DNA from: Microbacterium sp. nov. GSS16
Lineage (GTDB): Bacteria; Actinomycetota; Actinomycetes; Actinomycetales; Microbacteriaceae
DNA length: 64,000 nucleotides
Assembly (NCBI RefSeq): GCF_028198145.1
Contig: NZ_CP116338.1
Coordinates: forward strand, 2,842,280 to 2,906,279
Reading direction: 5' to 3'
Part shown: piece by piece, positions 56,953-64,000 of the stretch
How the letters are laid out: each line of letters begins with the position of its first letter
Position numbering within the stretch: the first letter of the stretch is position 1
Notes under the pieces: generated by a model
The model's database searches: none
Told to the model about the DNA's origin: nothing
The model's input: the letters and a program-made list of their open reading frames with translations, nothing else
Position numbers and translations under genes: made by a program

Positions 56953-57033
56953 GTCCGCCTCCTTCTGGCGCCTGACATCCGGCGCACCGCGTTCCAGGAT
57001 ATCGACGCCTCGCCGTGCGGATAACGTTGCCGG

Positions 57034-57597
57034 ATGGAACCCGTCTCCCTGCGCACCAAGCGGCTCGTGCTCAGCATCCCGGCCGAAGCGGACATCGACG
57101 CGATCACCGCCGCCTGTCAGGACCCGGAGGTGCCCCGCTGGACCACGGTGCCCAGTCCATACACCCGGCAGCACGCGACCGACTTCGTCGAGCTCGTGGC
57201 GGCGTGGTGGGCGGATCGCGCGGAGACCGTGTGGGCGATCCGCAAGGACGGCGTGCTGGCCGGAATGATCGGCCTGCACCGGATCACCGATCACCCGCAT
57301 GGCGGAGAGGCGGAGATCGGGTTCTGGGGCGTCGCGGCGTTCCGCGGGCAGGGAGTCATGGTCGAAGCCGCGCGGGCCGTGATCGACTTCGCCTTCGACG
57401 AGCTGGGCCTCGCGCGGCTCAGCTGGCGCGCGGTGGCGGGCAACATCCCGTCAGCCCGCACGGCGCGCTCGCTCGGCTTCCGCTATGAGGGCACGCTGCG
57501 CCAAGGGCTGACGAGCCCGCGCGGGCGGGATGACGGCTGGGTCGCCGGGCTCCTGGCATCCGACGACCGCGCACCGGTCGCATGGCCGGTGCTGTGA
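57034..57597 (+). CDS. GNAT family N-acetyltransferase (RimJ/RimL type)
   Basis: The 187-residue acetyl-CoA-dependent transferase has LRTKRLVLSIPAEADIDAITAACQDPEVPRW at the N-terminus. GGEAEIGFWGVAAFRGQGVMVEAARAVIDFAF carries the R/Q-x-x-G-x-G/A acetyl-CoA loop, and LARLSWRAVAGNIPSARTARSLGFRYEGTLRQ is typical of the RimJ/RimL subgroup. The target could be a protein N-terminus or a small molecule. It is followed after 39 bp by the Fpg/Nei gene. Confidence 0.92.
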   Translation: MEPVSLRTKRLVLSIPAEADIDAITAACQDPEVPRWTTVPSPYTRQHATDFVELVAAWWADRAETVWAIRKDGVLAGMIGLHRITDHPHGGEAEIGFWGVAAFRGQGVMVEAARAVIDFAFDELGLARLSWRAVAGNIPSARTARSLGFRYEGTLRQGLTSPRGRDDGWVAGLLASDDRAPVAWPVL

Positions 57598-57636
57598 ACC
57601 GCCCTCGACCCCCTGCGCCCGTGACAGGATGACGGC

Positions 57637-58500
57637 ATGCCCGAGATGCCGGAGGTGCAGGGACTGGTCGACTTCCTCGCCGCACGTGCGGCGGGGCGCA
57701 CCGTCACGCGCGTCAGCGTGGCGGCTATCGCCGCGCTGAAGACCTTCGATCCGCCGGTCACGGCGCTGCAGGATGCCCGGATCACGGGCGTCACGCGGCA
57801 CGGCAAGTTCATCGACCTGAGCCTCGGCGACGACCTGCATCTCGTGTTCCACCTCGCGAAGGCCGGCTGGCTGCGCTGGCACGAGGAGCTGCCGACGACG
57901 CCCATCAAGCCGGGCCGCAGCCCGATCGCCGTGCGGGTGGCACTCGACGACGGCAGCGGATTCGACCTCACGGAGGCGGGCACGAAGAAGTCGCTCGCCG
58001 TCTATGCCGCCCGTCACCCGAACGACGTGCCCGGCATCGCCCGGCTCGGCCCCGACCCGCTCGACCCCACCTTCACGCGGGAGGCGTTCGCCGCGCTGCT
58101 CGCGGGTCGCCGCACCCAGATCAAGGGGCTGCTGCGCGACCAGGGTCTGATCGCGGGCATCGGCAACGCGTACAGCGACGAGATCCTGCACGCGGCGAAG
58201 ATGTCTCCGTACGCACCGGCGGCGAACCTCGACGACGCCGACATCGACCGGCTGTACGACGCGATGCAGCAGACGCTCCGCGAGGCGATCGACGAGGCGG
58301 CGGGCAAGCCGCCCGCCGATCTGAAGGACGCCAAGCGGCGCGGCATGCAGGTGCACGCCCGCCGCGGTGAGACGTGCCCGGTGTGCGGCGACAGGGTGCG
58401 CAGCGTGTTCTTCGCCGACCGGTCGCTCGAGTACTGCCCCACCTGCCAGACCGGCGGCAAGGTGCTCGCCGACCGCCGGCTCTCGCGACTGCTGAAATGA
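57637..58500 (+). CDS. Fpg/Nei family DNA glycosylase
   Basis: This base-excision repair bifunctional glycosylase/AP lyase is 287 residues long. It has the catalytic P-E at the N-terminus (MPEMPEVQGL, P2-E3), a conserved K in GVTRHGKFIDL, the H2TH region GLLRDQGLIAGIGNAYSDEILHAAKMSPY, and a C-terminal zinc finger CPVCGDRVRSVFFADRSLEYCPTCQTGG. MPEMPEV instead of MPELPEV, together with the short beta-sandwich, suggests an actinobacterial Nei/Fpg2 subgroup. Substrate preference cannot be assigned. Confidence 0.93.
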   Translation: MPEMPEVQGLVDFLAARAAGRTVTRVSVAAIAALKTFDPPVTALQDARITGVTRHGKFIDLSLGDDLHLVFHLAKAGWLRWHEELPTTPIKPGRSPIAVRVALDDGSGFDLTEAGTKKSLAVYAARHPNDVPGIARLGPDPLDPTFTREAFAALLAGRRTQIKGLLRDQGLIAGIGNAYSDEILHAAKMSPYAPAANLDDADIDRLYDAMQQTLREAIDEAAGKPPADLKDAKRRGMQVHARRGETCPVCGDRVRSVFFADRSLEYCPTCQTGGKVLADRRLSRLLK

Positions 58501-58559
58501 CGACGGTGTGACGAGGAATGAATCGTCACCGGGCACGTTGACTAGACTCTGAGCATCAA

Positions 58560-58696
58560 CGTGCTCCGGGGTCGGTGTGAATCCGAACCGGCGGTGACAG
58601 TCCGCGAACGCCTGGCGACAGGCGCCGATCCGGTGGAACTCCGGAACCGACGGTGATGCGAGCATCCGCTCGCTAGTCCGGAAGAGAGGCAGCACG
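58560..58696 (+). ncRNA. FMN riboswitch (RFN element)
   Basis: The conserved RFN blocks are present in order: GGGGTCGGTGTGAATCCGAA, CCGGCGGTGACAGTCCGCGA, GATCCGGTGGAACTCCGGAA, CCGACGGTGAT, then TAGTCCGGAAGAGAGGCAGC. P1 is CGTGCT (58560-58565) with AGCACG (58691-58696). It precedes ribD by 49 bp and should shut down the rib operon when FMN is abundant. A competing hairpin can form from 58689-58696 with 58706-58715. Confidence 0.97.
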
Positions 58697-58745
58697 TGGC
58701 GTACGCGTGCGCTGCAGACCCCGGGAACCCAGAGAAGGATGACCG

Positions 58746-59786
58746 ATGGCAGTGACCGAGGCCGAACGCGACGCCATGCGTCGCGCGCTCGCGCTCGCCT
58801 CGAAGGGCCCACGCGGCCTCAACCCGCAGGTGGGCGCCGTCATCCTCTCCCCCGCCGGTGACGTGCTGGCCGAGGGCTGGCATCGCGGCGCCGGCACCGC
58901 GCACGCCGAGGTCGACGCGCTCTCGCAGCTCGGGCCGGGAGAGGCATCCGGCGCGACCGCCGTCGTCACACTCGAGCCGTGCAACCACACCGGGCGCACC
59001 GGCCCGTGCGCGCAGGCGCTGATCGATGCGGGCATCGCACGCGTCGTGTACGCGACGGGCGACCCCGGCGACGTCTCCAGCGGCGGCGCGGATCGGCTCC
59101 GCGCGGCGGGCGTCGAGGTCGTCGCGGGCGAGCAGGCGGATGCCTCCCGCCGCCTCATCGGCGACTGGCTGACTGTGCAGCAGCTGGGCCGCCCGCACGT
59201 CACGGTGAAGTGGGCGCAGAGTCTGGACGGCAGGGCCGCGGCATCCGACGGCACCAGCCAGTGGATCACCGGGCCCGACGCCCGCACCGACGTGCACCGG
59301 CGCCGAGCCGATGCCGACGCGATCGTCGTCGGCACCGGGACCGTGCTCGCCGACGATCCCGCGCTCACCGCGCGCGACGGAGACTCCCTGTACCCGCACC
59401 AGCCGATCCCCGTCGTGGTCGGCTCGCGCCCCACGCCGGCCGATGCCGCCGTGCACCGGCATCCGCGCACCCCGCTGTTCTACGACACGCGCGACCTGAC
59501 CACGGTGCTCGCCGACCTCCGCGACCGCGGCGTGCAGCGCGTCTTCGTCGAAGGCGGACCGACGCTGTCGAGCGCGTTCATCGCCGCGGGCTTCGGTGAC
59601 ACCGTACTCGCCTACATCGCCCCGGTGCTGCTGGGCGGCGAGCGCCTCGCACTCACCGACATCGGCGTCGCCTCGATCGGTGACGCCCTGCGCCTGCAGA
59701 TCGAGCAGTGGATGCCGCTCGGCCCCGATCTGCTCGCCATCGCACACCCCGCGACGGAATCCGCCGCGGGAGAGGAAGGAAGCTGA
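58746..59786 (+). CDS. ribD: Bifunctional diaminohydroxyphosphoribosylaminopyrimidine deaminase / reductase
   Basis: It performs two consecutive riboflavin steps: deamination, then NADPH-dependent reduction of the ribosyl side chain. The N-terminal deaminase has the zinc motif H53-A-E55 (TAHAEVDAL) and C79/C88 (LEPCNHTGRTGPC). The C-terminal reductase (about 150-330) has VTVKWAQSLDGRAAASDGTSQWITG and VFVEGGPTLSSAFIAAG. The 346 residues are normal. ATG 58746 follows AAGGAT. It is first in the FMN-riboswitch operon, and its stop overlaps ribE (TGATG). Confidence 0.96.
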   Translation: MAVTEAERDAMRRALALASKGPRGLNPQVGAVILSPAGDVLAEGWHRGAGTAHAEVDALSQLGPGEASGATAVVTLEPCNHTGRTGPCAQALIDAGIARVVYATGDPGDVSSGGADRLRAAGVEVVAGEQADASRRLIGDWLTVQQLGRPHVTVKWAQSLDGRAAASDGTSQWITGPDARTDVHRRRADADAIVVGTGTVLADDPALTARDGDSLYPHQPIPVVVGSRPTPADAAVHRHPRTPLFYDTRDLTTVLADLRDRGVQRVFVEGGPTLSSAFIAAGFGDTVLAYIAPVLLGGERLALTDIGVASIGDALRLQIEQWMPLGPDLLAIAHPATESAAGEEGS

Positions 59787-60433
59787 TGTTCACCGGAATC
59801 ATCGAGGAGATCGGCGAGATCGCCGCGATCTCGGCATCGGGCGACGGGTGGCGGCTCACCGTGCACGCCCCGAAGGCGGCGGCGGATGCCGTGCACGGCG
59901 AGTCCATCGCCGTCAGCGGGGTCTGCCTGACCGTCGTCGACTCGACCGAGACGACGTTCGACGCCGACGTCATGAAGCAGACGCTCGACGTGTCGGCGCT
60001 CGGCGCCGTGCAGGTCGGCTCGCGCGTGAACATCGAGAAGGCGATGCCCGTCGGCGCACGCCTGGGCGGACACATCGTGCAGGGTCACGTCGACGGCGTC
60101 GGCACCGTGCTCGAGGTCAGGCCCGGAGCCGAGTGGCGGGTGCTGCGCATCAGCCTGCCCACGGCGCTCGCACCGCTCGTGGTCGACAAGGGCTCGATCA
60201 GCGTCGCCGGCACGTCGCTCACCGTGAGCGCTGTAAGCGGGCCTTCGACAGGCTCCGTGACCCGGAGCGACGAGCACTGGTTCGAGGTCTCCCTCATCCC
60301 TGAGACGCTCGAGGCGACCACCCTCGGCGCTCTCGAGCCCGGCGACGTCATCAACCTCGAGACCGACATCCTCGCTCGTCACGTGGAGCGCCTGCTCGCG
60401 TTCCGCTCCGACCCGGAAGGAGGCTCGCGATGA
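59786..60433 (+). CDS. ribE: Riboflavin synthase, alpha subunit
   Basis: It dismutates 6,7-dimethyl-8-ribityllumazine to riboflavin. The 215 residues have the MFTGIIEEIGEI start and two lumazine-binding repeats. The first includes GVCLTVVDSTETTFDADVMKQTL and MPVGARLGGHIVQGHVDGVG. The second includes KGSISVAGTSLTVSAV and NLETDILARHVERLL. A repeat-derived insertion (SGPSTGSVTR, about residues 151-160; DNA 60238-60262) lies in the second repeat between TSLTVSAV and HWFEVSLIPET, where homologues are shorter. It overlaps ribD by 1 bp and ribBA by ATGA. Confidence 0.96.
   Translation: MFTGIIEEIGEIAAISASGDGWRLTVHAPKAAADAVHGESIAVSGVCLTVVDSTETTFDADVMKQTLDVSALGAVQVGSRVNIEKAMPVGARLGGHIVQGHVDGVGTVLEVRPGAEWRVLRISLPTALAPLVVDKGSISVAGTSLTVSAVSGPSTGSVTRSDEHWFEVSLIPETLEATTLGALEPGDVINLETDILARHVERLLAFRSDPEGGSR
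60238..60262 (+). repeat. CCTTCGACAGG-type repeat inside ribE
   Basis: GGGCCTTCGACAGGCTCCGT-GACCC is a single in-frame unit matching the core of the mazG array (CCTTCGACAGGCTCAGGGAC). It lies in a surface-loop position of riboflavin synthase. Confidence 0.8.
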
Positions 60434-61698
60434 GCCTTTCGCCCATCTCCGACGCCCTCGACGCGCTGCGCGCCGGTAAGCCGATCATCGTCGCCGACGA
60501 CGAGAACCGCGAGAACGAGGGCGACATCATCATCTCCGCCGAGCTCGCGACGGCCGAGACTATGGCCTGGATGGTGCGCTGGACCTCGGGTCTGATCTGC
60601 GCCCCGATGCCCGCCGATCTCGCCGACCACCTGAACCTGCCGCCCATGGTCGAGACCAACGAGGACGCCCGCACCACGGCCTACACCGTCAGCGTCGACG
60701 CCGCCGAGGGCGTCACGACGGGCATCAGCGCCCGCGACCGCGCGCTGACGCTCAATGTGCTGGCGAATCCGGCATCCGTCCCGACCAGCCTCATCCGTCC
60801 CGGCCACATCCTGCCGCTGCGCGCGGTCGACGGCGGCGTGCGCGAGCGCGGCGGGCACACCGAGGCGGCCGTCGAGCTGATGCGCCTCGCGGGCCTGCAG
60901 CCGGTCGGCGCGATCGCCGAGGTCGTCGCCGACGACGGCAGCATGATGCGCCTGCCGGCGCTGCTCGAGCTCGGCGTACGAGAGGGAGTGCCGGTCATCA
61001 CCATCGAGCAGCTCATCGCGCACCTGAACGAGATCGACCCGCGCGACGAGGCCGACTGCCTCGCCCGTCGCTCCGGGCGGCGAGTCAGCCTGCGCGCCGA
61101 CGCCAACGTGCCGACCGATCACGGCACCTTCCGCTTCCTCGCCTACAAGGACCGCATCAGCGGCACCGACCACATCGCCGTCGTGTCAGGCACTCCCGGC
61201 GAGACGGCACTGGTGCGGGTGCACTCGGAGTGCCTCACCGGCGAGGCATTCGGCTCGCAGAAGTGCGAGTGCGGGCCCCAGCTGCAGGCGGCCCTGGACC
61301 GCATCGGTGAGGAGGGCGGTGTCGTCATCTACATGCGCGGCCACGAGGGCCGGGGCATCGGGCTGATCAACAAGCTGCGCGCATATGCGCTGCAGGAGGA
61401 GGGTCTCGACACCGTCGACGCCAACCTCGCGCTCGGGCTGCCCGCCGACGCGCGCGAGTACGCCGCCGCCGCCGGCATCCTCACCGATCTGGGCGTGTCG
61501 AAGGTGCGTCTGCTCACCAACAACACCGACAAGGTCGAGAAGCTGCAGGCGCTCGGCCTCGATGTCGTCGAGCAGGTGCCGCTGATCGTCGGCGTGGGCC
61601 CCAACAACCACCAGTACCTCGAGACCAAGCGCGATCGCATGGGTCACATCATCGGCGCGGACGAGCTCGCCCGTGCCCTCGGAAAGGACGACGCATGA
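60430..61698 (+). CDS. ribBA: 3,4-dihydroxy-2-butanone-4-phosphate synthase / GTP cyclohydrolase II
   Basis: It feeds both arms of riboflavin synthesis. The N-terminal DHBP synthase (about 1-205) has [19 protein letters not shown] and GITTG-like [12 protein letters not shown]. It also has [28 protein letters not shown]. The C-terminal GTP cyclohydrolase II has zinc cysteines C268, C279 and C281 ([18 protein letters not shown]), [18 protein letters not shown], and LLTNNTDK. Both active sites look complete over 422 residues. ATGA overlaps link it to ribE upstream and ribH downstream. Confidence 0.97.
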   Translation: MSLSPISDALDALRAGKPIIVADDENRENEGDIIISAELATAETMAWMVRWTSGLICAPMPADLADHLNLPPMVETNEDARTTAYTVSVDAAEGVTTGISARDRALTLNVLANPASVPTSLIRPGHILPLRAVDGGVRERGGHTEAAVELMRLAGLQPVGAIAEVVADDGSMMRLPALLELGVREGVPVITIEQLIAHLNEIDPRDEADCLARRSGRRVSLRADANVPTDHGTFRFLAYKDRISGTDHIAVVSGTPGETALVRVHSECLTGEAFGSQKCECGPQLQAALDRIGEEGGVVIYMRGHEGRGIGLINKLRAYALQEEGLDTVDANLALGLPADAREYAAAAGILTDLGVSKVRLLTNNTDKVEKLQALGLDVVEQVPLIVGVGPNNHQYLETKRDRMGHIIGADELARALGKDDA

Positions 61699-62171
61699 GC
61701 GGCGCAGGAGCACCCACCCCGAACACCCCGATCGATGGCAGCGGTCTGCGCGTCGTCGTGATCGCGGGGAACTGGCACGAGACGATCTCGAACGGCCTCA
61801 TCGCCGGCGCGCAGCGCGTGCTCGACGAGGCGGGAGCCGCGCACACGCTGGTGCGCGTGCCCGGATCGTTCGAGCTGGCCGTCGCCGCTCAGGCGGCTTT
61901 CGCCGGCGGGGCGGATGCCGTGGTCGCGCTCGGCGTGATCATCCGCGGCGGGACGCCGCACTTCGAGTATGTGTCGTCGGCCACCACCGATGGGCTCAGC
62001 CGGGTGGCGCTGGATGCCGGAAAGCCGGTCGGCTTCGGTGTGCTCACGCTGGACGACGAGCGGCAGGGCCTCGACCGTGCCGGACTCGCGGGCTCGAAGG
62101 AGGACAAGGGCGCCGAGGCCGCGGACGCAGCGCTGCGCACCGCCCTCATCGTGCGCGCGCTGCGCGGCTGA
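61695..62171 (+). CDS. ribH: 6,7-dimethyl-8-ribityllumazine synthase
   Basis: It condenses the two riboflavin precursors and forms icosahedral or pentameric shells. The 158 residues have [68 protein letters not shown] with catalytic His, and [18 protein letters not shown]. It is last of the ribD-ribE-ribBA-ribH operon, which covers all riboflavin steps except the phosphatase and RibF. Confidence 0.96.
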   Translation: MSGAGAPTPNTPIDGSGLRVVVIAGNWHETISNGLIAGAQRVLDEAGAAHTLVRVPGSFELAVAAQAAFAGGADAVVALGVIIRGGTPHFEYVSSATTDGLSRVALDAGKPVGFGVLTLDDERQGLDRAGLAGSKEDKGAEAADAALRTALIVRALRG

Positions 62172-62202
62172 GCCGACGCGCCAGACCGGCTAGCCTGGGG
62201 TC

Positions 62203-62559
62203 ATGGAGACCCTGCGCCACATCGTCCTGTTCGTTCACCTCGTCGGCTTCGCCGTGCTCTTCGGAGCGTGGGCGGTTCAGGCCTTCGGCGGCAGGCGGGA
62301 GATCGTCAAGCTGATGCACATCGGCTTCACGATCGCCGCCGTCGCAGGGCTCGCGCTGGCCGCTCCCTGGGGCCTGCCGGACGGCGTAGAGATGAACTAC
62401 GCCAAGATCGGCACGAAGCTCGTCGTGCTGCTGATCATCGGCGCGTTCCTCGGCATCGGTCAGGCCCGCCAGCGCAAGAGCGGCCAGGTGCCGTCGGCCC
62501 TGTTCTGGGGCATCGGCGTGCTGACCGCGCTGAACGCAGGCATCGCCGTCATCTGGTGA
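62203..62559 (+). CDS. Small conserved membrane protein
   Basis: The 118-residue protein has four predicted membrane helices, near 5-28 (HIVLFVHLVGFAVLFGAWAVQ), 38-56, 68-88 and 100-118, and ends in the membrane (NAGIAVIW). Histidines in helix 1 (RHIVLFVHLVGF) and near 39 (LMHIGF) resemble haem-ligand spacing, but nothing else supports haem binding. I do not recognise a named family. It lies 31 bp after ribH and may be read by leakage from the rib operon. Confidence 0.8.
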   Translation: METLRHIVLFVHLVGFAVLFGAWAVQAFGGRREIVKLMHIGFTIAAVAGLALAAPWGLPDGVEMNYAKIGTKLVVLLIIGAFLGIGQARQRKSGQVPSALFWGIGVLTALNAGIAVIW

Positions 62560-62617
62560 GACGCCGGCCCGGCGGGCCAATAGACTCCTCGAGGTTCTGC
62601 CACCGGAGGAGCAACAC

Positions 62618-64000
62618 ATGACAACGACCACCGCCCCGGCCAACCCGCGCTCGCGGGTCATCCTGGCCAGCCTCGTCGGCACGACGATCGAGTTCTACGA
62701 CTTCTACGTCTACGCGACCGCGGCGGTTCTCGTCTTCCCGGTGCTCTTCTTCCCGACCGGCAACGACACCACCTCGCTGCTCGCCTCGTTCGGCGTGTTC
62801 GGTGCGGCGATGATCGCGCGCCCGATCGGCGCCGTGGTCTTCGGGCACTTCGGCGACAAGTTCGGCCGCAAGGCGACCCTGGTCGCTTCGCTGCTCACGA
62901 TGGGCATCGCGACCTTCCTCATCGGGCTGCTGCCGACCTTCCAGCAGATCAACTGGTGGGCGGCGCTGCTGCTGCTGGTCCTGCGTCTCGCGCAGGGCTT
63001 CGCCCTCGGCGGCGAATGGTCGGGCGCGGCGCTGGTCGCCACCGAGAACGCTCCGGCCGGCAAGCGCGCCTGGTACGGATCGTTCCCTCAGCTCGGCGCA
63101 CCACTCGGCTTCATCATCGCGAACGGCATCTTCCTCGGCATCAACGCCCTGCTGCCGCATGAGACCGACGCTGCGCTGAAGTCCGAGGCGTTCCTCAGCT
63201 GGGGCTGGCGCGTGCCGTTCCTGTTCTCGGCCGTCATGGTGATCATCGGCCTGTGGGTGCGTCTCAAGCTCGTCGAGTCCGAGACCTTCACCCGCGCGGC
63301 CGACACCGGGCGCATCCGCAAGCTGCCGCTCGCGACGGTGTTCCGCCACCACTGGAAGCAGCTGATCCTCGGCACGTTCATCATGCTAGCGACCTACGTG
63401 CTGTTCTACCTGATGACGAACTTCACGCTCGCCTACGGCACGAAGGCCGGCTCGCTCGAGGTGGCGTCGGCCGCCGCACAGCAGGCCGCCGACGCGGCCG
63501 GCAAGCCGTTCGACGCGTCGGCCTTCGCGGCCCAGTTCTACCCGGGGCTCGGCTTCGGCTACACCCAGTTCGTGATCATGCAGATCGTGGGCGTGGTGTT
63601 CTTCGGCATCTTCACCCTGCTCTCCGGCCCGTGGGCCGACCGGTTCGGGCGACGCCGGCTGCTGCTGTGGGTGACCGGCGCGATCATCGTGTTCGGGCTC
63701 ACCTTCAACCTGTTCCTCATGCCGCAGGACGACCCGGCGCTCACCACGGCCGTCGTGCAGGGCTTCCTGATCCTCGGCTTCCTGCTGATGGGCGCCACCT
63801 TCGGCCCGATGGGCGCGCTGCTGCCCGAGCTGTTCCCCACGAACGTGCGGTACTCGGGCTCGGCGATCGCGTACAACGTGTCGTCGATCCTCGGCGCGGC
63901 CGTCGCCCCGCTGATCGCCGTCGAGCTGTGGCGCCTCGGCGACGGCTCGCCCTGGCTGGTCGGCATCTACCTGTCGGCCATGGCCGTGCTGACGTTCATC
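62618..64000 (+). CDS. MFS transporter, metabolite:H+ symporter type, 3' end cut
   Basis: The first 461 residues of a 12-helix major facilitator protein run off the window. MHS-subfamily features are SLVGTTIEFYDFYVYATAAVLVFPVLFF, GHFGDKFGRKATLVASLLTMGIATFLIGLLP (MFS signature), RLAQGFALGGEWSGAALVATENAPAGKRAWYGSFPQLGAPLGF, and later GPWADRFGRRRLLLW. Relatives carry dicarboxylates, proline/betaine or shikimate, so the substrate is open. ATG 62618 follows GGAGGAG. Confidence 0.93.
   Translation, partial: MTTTTAPANPRSRVILASLVGTTIEFYDFYVYATAAVLVFPVLFFPTGNDTTSLLASFGVFGAAMIARPIGAVVFGHFGDKFGRKATLVASLLTMGIATFLIGLLPTFQQINWWAALLLLVLRLAQGFALGGEWSGAALVATENAPAGKRAWYGSFPQLGAPLGFIIANGIFLGINALLPHETDAALKSEAFLSWGWRVPFLFSAVMVIIGLWVRLKLVESETFTRAADTGRIRKLPLATVFRHHWKQLILGTFIMLATYVLFYLMTNFTLAYGTKAGSLEVASAAAQQAADAAGKPFDASAFAAQFYPGLGFGYTQFVIMQIVGVVFFGIFTLLSGPWADRFGRRRLLLWVTGAIIVFGLTFNLFLMPQDDPALTTAVVQGFLILGFLLMGATFGPMGALLPELFPTNVRYSGSAIAYNVSSILGAAVAPLIAVELWRLGDGSPWLVGIYLSAMAVLTFI

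Noticed and set aside
52210..57024. Very long open frame (about 1600 codons) on the plus strand
   Set aside because: It lies opposite mfd and the RarD-like gene and is low-complexity in translation. It arises from the strong GC3 bias of the real minus-strand genes.

Overview
The window is high-GC chromosomal DNA from an actinobacterium, most likely Microbacterium or a close relative in the Microbacteriaceae. This rests on family content (DUF6264, DUF4245, DUF4307, DUF501, a fused CydDC, a BlaI/M56 pair), on many ATGA stop/start overlaps with frequent GTG starts, and on gene order resembling the actinobacterial core (ispH-xseA-xseB-DUF4245-fumC; uppS-trhA-DUF4307-greA; eno-ftsB-DUF501). There is no integrase, transposase, phage gene, rRNA or CRISPR array.

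Layout. 1-7.1 kb: a truncated unknown gene, DUF6264-ispH on the minus strand, then xseA, xseB, DUF4245, beta-carbonic anhydrase and fumC on the plus strand. 7.1-10.3 kb is the accessory-looking part: a 32-bp tandem repeat, a frameshifted AbiEi/DUF559 gene, a lower-GC lipoprotein plus PKD-protein pair, an 8-bp tandem repeat, and copies 3 and 4 of a four-copy intergenic inverted-repeat family (copies 1 and 2 lie near 2.6 and 4.1 kb). 10.3-22.5 kb: phoH, uppS, trhA, luxS, DUF4307, greA, ilvA, an AI-2E family transporter, an AlkZ-like glycosylase, lemA, a sugar-lactone oxidase and an alanine-racemase-fold protein. 22.57-22.92 kb: a tRNA-Leu(UAA) whose 3' end is caught in a 119-bp-period tandem duplication. 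22.9-29.0 kb: NDH-2 with a histone-H1-like tail, a membrane-anchored S8 protease, DUF501, ftsB, eno and an O-methyltransferase. 29-34.9 kb: a GntR operon with a CPBP protease, DUF4442, an APC permease, an AraC regulator and a VOC protein. 34.9-43.3 kb: hisS, a MazEF-type module, mazG carrying an in-frame repeat array, nhaA, ppc and gdhA.

43.4-51.5 kb holds the cytochrome bd cluster: cydA-cydB, a divergent blaI-M56 pair, and a fused cydDC. Three copies of TTC(T/G)AC-N5-(G/A)TAGAA lie exactly 21 bp apart between cydA and blaI, and one perfect TTCTAC-N5-GTAGAA lies directly upstream of cydDC. This suggests that the BlaI/M56 pair controls the whole bd oxidase system; I regard it as the most interesting hypothesis here.

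51.6-64 kb: an alpha/beta hydrolase, mfd, a RarD-like transporter, a GNAT, a Fpg/Nei glycosylase, then an FMN riboswitch and the ribD-ribE-ribBA-ribH operon, a small membrane protein, and an MHS-type MFS transporter that runs off the end.

Two repeat themes stand out. First, large inverted repeats occupy many intergenic regions, especially convergent junctions. Second, a CCTTCGACAGGCTCAGG-type repeat has entered three essential-type genes (hisS, mazG, ribE) in frame; in mazG it is amplified to five 12-residue units.
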